From NCBI GenBank assembly GCA_025359005.1, contig JANYHP010000148.1:1-9002 (forward strand): 9,002 nucleotides of DNA. The letters run 5' to 3'. The position numbers and the translations under genes were made by a program. The notes beneath the pieces were generated by a model. It did not search any database. It saw only the letters and a program-made list of their open reading frames with translations, and had not been told where the DNA came from. Positions 6,227 through 9,002 of the stretch are shown one piece after another; positions within the stretch are counted from its first letter, which is position 1; every line of letters begins with the position of its first letter. Origin of the DNA: Hyphomicrobiaceae bacterium (lineage in GTDB: Bacteria; Pseudomonadota; Alphaproteobacteria; Rhizobiales; Hyphomicrobiaceae).

Positions 6227-7051
6227 ATGTCTGCTCTCCCCAACGCCCTGCGGATAACGACGGTTCTCGCGCTGCTCGTACTGGCGGGCTTCCCCTTCTA
6301 TTGGATGTTCGTTACGTCGCTGACGCCGTCGTCACAACTGTTCGCCTCAACGCCCCAGTTCTGGCCGGTCTGGAGTGAGGCGGGCGTCTACCGCGAAGCC
6401 TTCCAGAAGATCCCCGTCGCCACGTGGCTGCTGAATTCGCTGATCGTTGCGGCCGGCACCACCATCCTGGCGCTTTCGATCGCGCTCTTTCCGGCCTACG
6501 CCCTGTCGCGCTTCAAATTTGCCGGCAAGGGCGTGATGGGCTTGTCTTTGTTTGCGACGCAAATGCTGCCGGAGGCGATGCTGGTCGTGCCGCTCTATGC
6601 GCTGTTTGGCCAGTTCAACCTGCTCAACACCTTGACCGCACTCATCCTCGCCAACACCGCCTTCACCGTGCCCGTCGTCGTCTGGATCCTGAAAGGCGCC
6701 ATCGACGGCGTGCCGGAAGAAATCGAGGAAGCCGCGCGTATCGATGGCTGCTCGCCGGCAGGCATCGTCTGGCGGATCATCCTCCCCCTGATCGCGCCGA
6801 CGCTGGCGGCAGCCTCCGTCATCGCCTTCTTCCACGGCTGGAACGAGTACGTCTTCGCCCAGACGCTGGTCTCCAGCGAGAGCTTGCGCACCGCGTCCGT
6901 GGGGCTCGCTGGCTTCGTCGGCGAACTGTCGACGCCGATCCACACCGTCATGTCGATTGCCGTGATCTATACCGTGCCCGCCATCATCTTCTATCTCTTC
7001 GTCCAAAAATACGTGGTCGGCGGCATGACCGCCGGCGGCGTCAAGGGCTGA
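6227..7051 (+). CDS. ABC transporter permease, MalG-type (CUT1 family)
   Basis: This 274-residue inner-membrane protein is the second channel subunit. It has six hydrophobic segments (near residues 10-32, 69-92, 104-130, 137-156, 186-205 and 240-262), the EAA loop EEAARIDGCSPAGIVWRIIL (about 167-186) and the characteristic MalG-like C-terminus QKYVVGGMTAGGVKG. The preceding gene's stop (6221-6223) is followed at once by GTG (6224) and ATG (6227). GGAG at 6211-6214 has better spacing for the GTG (9 nt) than for the ATG (12 nt), so the start is uncertain by one codon. The tight junction suggests translational coupling and equal subunit output. No ATPase follows inside the window. Confidence 0.92.
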   Translation: MSALPNALRITTVLALLVLAGFPFYWMFVTSLTPSSQLFASTPQFWPVWSEAGVYREAFQKIPVATWLLNSLIVAAGTTILALSIALFPAYALSRFKFAGKGVMGLSLFATQMLPEAMLVVPLYALFGQFNLLNTLTALILANTAFTVPVVVWILKGAIDGVPEEIEEAARIDGCSPAGIVWRIILPLIAPTLAAASVIAFFHGWNEYVFAQTLVSSESLRTASVGLAGFVGELSTPIHTVMSIAVIYTVPAIIFYLFVQKYVVGGMTAGGVKG

Positions 7052-7070
7052 CACCCGAGGTCCCGCACCG

Positions 7071-8270
7071 ATGAAAATTACATCGATCGAAACGCTCCGC
7101 ACCGCCGAGTTCGCCAACGTGCTGTGGGTGCGCGTGCACACCGACGCGGGCATCATCGGCCTTGGCGAAACGTTTTATGGTGCGGGCGCGGTGGAAGCAC
7201 ATATCCACGACACGCTCGCCGGCCGTCTACTCGGAAAAAACCCGCTCCACATCGAAGCACTGCATCGCGAGATGCTCAACCTGCCCATGGCGCAATCGTC
7301 GACGGGCGTGGAATATCGCGCCGCCTCCGCTCTCGACATTGCCTTCTGGGACACTTTCGGCAAGGTCTGCAAACAGCCCGTGCATCAGATGCTGGGCGGG
7401 CTCTGCCGCGATCGTCAGCGGGTTTACAACACATGCGCCGGCACCTCCTACGTCCGTTCCAACAACATCCGCCCGGTGTCGAACTGGAACATGGGTGCGA
7501 GCGAAGGCCCTTACGAAGATCTCGACGGTTTCATGAACCGCGCCGATCAGCTCGCCGAAAGCCTGCTCGAAGAGGGCGTGACGGCGATGAAGATCTGGCC
7601 GTTCGATCCCGCCGCCAACGAGAACCAGGGCTGCCATATCACAGTCGAGCAATTGAAGAAGGCGGTAGAGCCGTTCGAGAAGATCCGCCGCGCCGTCGGC
7701 GACAGGATGGAAATCATGGTCGAGTTCCATTCGCTCTGGAACCTGCCGATGGCCATGAAGATCGCCAAGATCCTCGAGCCCTACAAGCCGACCTGGTACG
7801 AAGACCCCATCCGCATGAACTCCCCGCAGGCGCTCGCCGAGTACGCGCGCTCCACCGACGTGTGGGTCTGCGCCAGCGAGACGCTCGGCTCGCGCTTTCC
7901 CTATAAGGACATGCTCGATCGCGACGCCATGCACGTGGTGATGGTCGATCTGTGCTGGAGCGGCGGGCTCACCGAAGGCCGCAAGATCGCGGCGATGGCT
8001 GAGACCTATCATCGCCCGTTCGCACCGCACGATTGCATCGGACCGGTTGGCTTTATCGCTGGTATCCACGCGTCTTTCAGCCAGCCGAACACGCTCATCC
8101 AGGAAAGCGTCCGCGCCTTCTACAAGGGCTGGTACAACGAACTCGTCACCACCATGCCCACCATCAAGGACGGCTACGTCTATCCGATGGACGGCTATGG
8201 CCTCGGCGTCGAACTGCTGCCTGCCGTGTTCGAACGCAAAGATCTGTCCGTCCGTCGCTCGACGCTGTGA
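7071..8270 (+). CDS. Mandelate racemase-subgroup enolase superfamily enzyme, predicted sugar-acid dehydratase
   Basis: This 399-residue cytoplasmic protein has an N-terminal capping domain (about 1-125) and a TIM-barrel domain. The enolase-superfamily machinery is readable: Mg ligands E218 (EFHSLW), E244 (YEDP) and E270 (ASETLGS); the His-Asp dyad D293 (MVDLCWSGG) with H320 (FAPHDC); and E345 (IQES). The spacings 26, 26, 23 and 27 between the first five equal those of mandelate racemase (D195, E221, E247, D270, H297). The Lys of the KxK motif is K174, but the second Lys is replaced by W176 (MKIWPFD), which argues against two-base racemisation and for syn- or anti-dehydration of an acid sugar to a 2-keto-3-deoxy acid. 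The exact substrate is not assignable. GAGG lies 10 nt before the ATG; the gene is 19 bp after the permease, so it is part of the import operon. Confidence 0.88.
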   Translation: MKITSIETLRTAEFANVLWVRVHTDAGIIGLGETFYGAGAVEAHIHDTLAGRLLGKNPLHIEALHREMLNLPMAQSSTGVEYRAASALDIAFWDTFGKVCKQPVHQMLGGLCRDRQRVYNTCAGTSYVRSNNIRPVSNWNMGASEGPYEDLDGFMNRADQLAESLLEEGVTAMKIWPFDPAANENQGCHITVEQLKKAVEPFEKIRRAVGDRMEIMVEFHSLWNLPMAMKIAKILEPYKPTWYEDPIRMNSPQALAEYARSTDVWVCASETLGSRFPYKDMLDRDAMHVVMVDLCWSGGLTEGRKIAAMAETYHRPFAPHDCIGPVGFIAGIHASFSQPNTLIQESVRAFYKGWYNELVTTMPTIKDGYVYPMDGYGLGVELLPAVFERKDLSVRRSTL

Positions 8271-8278
8271 GGCAACCC

Positions 8279-9002
8279 ATGACATCGAAATTGTTCAGCC
8301 TCACTGGCAAAACTGCGCTTATCACCGGCTCGGCGCGCGGCCTCGGGCTGGCGATAGCCGAAGGCCTTGCCGCGGCGGGGGCGCGCGTCATCATCAACGG
8401 TACGACGGAGACCGGCGTCGCCACTGCCATGTCTTCGCTTCGTGAGAAGGGCTATCAGGCCGACGCCGCCGCGTTCGATGTGACCAATGAGGCAGCTATA
8501 ACTGACACGTTCGCACGCTTCGACGCCACCGGGATCGCCATCGATATCCTCGTCAACAATGCCGGCATCCAGTTGCGCAAGCCCATGGTCGAGCTCACAA
8601 CTGCGGAATGGCAGAAAGTGCTCGACGTCAATCTCACCAGTGCCTTCGTCATCGGGCGAGAAGCCGCCAAGCGCATGATCCCGCGCGGTCACGGCAAGAT
8701 CATCAACATCGGCTCGCTGACCAGCGCGCTCGCTCGCGCAACGGTCGCGCCCTACACGGTGGCCAAGGGTGGCATCAAGATGCTGACGCAGGCGATGGCG
8801 GCCGAGTGGGCGGCGTCTGGCATCCAGGCCAACGCCATCGGCCCCGGCTACATGATCACGGACATGAACCAGGCGCTCATCGACAACCCCACGTTCGACG
8901 CCTGGGTGAAGGGCCGCACGCCGTCGAAGCGGTGGGGCAAGCCGGAAGAACTGATTGGCACCGCGGTGTTTCTGGCGTCCGATGCCAGCACCTACGTCAA
9001 CG
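8279..9002 (+). CDS. Short-chain dehydrogenase/reductase, gluconate 5-dehydrogenase (IdnO)-like, 3' end missing
   Basis: 241 residues are visible before the right edge; the IdnO family is about 254 long, so little is missing. Classical SDR motifs: cofactor loop TGSARGLG at 16-23, NNAG at 93-96, and catalytic N118, S146, Y159 and K163 (YTVAK). Family-specific matches to E. coli IdnO include the start LFSLTGK (5-11) and the stretch GPGYMITDMNQAL (188-200) plus RTPSKRWGKPEELIG (213-227). IdnO reversibly interconverts 5-keto-gluconate and gluconate; here the real substrate may be a related acid. R20 in the cofactor loop fits NADP preference, though this is weak evidence. The Shine-Dalgarno TGAGG overlaps the dehydratase stop, 8 bp before the ATG, so the two are coupled. 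Confidence 0.88.
   Translation, partial: MTSKLFSLTGKTALITGSARGLGLAIAEGLAAAGARVIINGTTETGVATAMSSLREKGYQADAAAFDVTNEAAITDTFARFDATGIAIDILVNNAGIQLRKPMVELTTAEWQKVLDVNLTSAFVIGREAAKRMIPRGHGKIINIGSLTSALARATVAPYTVAKGGIKMLTQAMAAEWAASGIQANAIGPGYMITDMNQALIDNPTFDAWVKGRTPSKRWGKPEELIGTAVFLASDASTYVN

Noticed and set aside
6347..7156. A 269-codon open frame on the minus strand, opposite the second permease
   Set aside because: The composition is highly charged and repetitive (Asp, Arg, Gly, Gln), typical of the complement of membrane-protein codons; there is no start signal or domain.
7227..8285. A 352-codon open frame on the minus strand, opposite the dehydratase gene
   Set aside because: It is an antisense shadow of a gene whose catalytic residues are all identifiable, and it shows no family motif of its own.

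Overview
The window is GC-rich with dense, mostly ATG/GTG-started genes. The pairing of lgt with a downstream MidA-type methyltransferase and a divergent UbiK/BMFP gene is an arrangement I associate with Alphaproteobacteria, probably Hyphomicrobiales (Bradyrhizobium/Rhodopseudomonas-like). The class-level call is fairly safe; the genus is a guess.

Layout. (1) Positions 1-1651 are housekeeping. A truncated MidA/NDUFAF7-family methyltransferase and lgt lie on the minus strand with overlapping stop and start codons, and a small ubiK-type gene diverges from lgt. (2) Positions 1704-3813, minus strand, hold a 3-hydroxybenzoate 6-hydroxylase-type flavoprotein preceded by a GntR/FadR-type (FCD) regulator, 127 bp apart and probably co-transcribed. 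(3) Positions 3814-3969 are a divergent control region with a perfect 6+6 bp inverted repeat (CAGTGA-N4-TCACTG). (4) Positions 3970-9002, plus strand, form a catabolic operon that runs off the right edge: a family-1 substrate-binding protein with a twin-arginine-like leader, an intercistronic hairpin, two MalF/MalG-type permeases, a mandelate racemase-subgroup enolase-superfamily enzyme (predicted sugar-acid dehydratase) and a gluconate 5-dehydrogenase-like SDR cut by the window end.

How the genes may work together (inference). The ABC system would import a sugar acid or sugar. The dehydratase and the SDR would then convert it by dehydration and keto/hydroxyl redox steps, and the divergent FCD regulator would control import through the palindrome. 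The flavoprotein makes gentisate in its known family, but no gentisate-ring-cleavage gene is visible, so its link to the sugar-acid operon is open. No transporter ATPase is present in the window.

The most unusual points are the unassigned dehydratase with a K-x-W in place of the mandelate racemase K-x-K, the regulator's altered FCD metal ligands, the operator-like palindrome, and the stable hairpin between the binding-protein and permease genes. I see no mobile element, CRISPR array, tRNA or rRNA.
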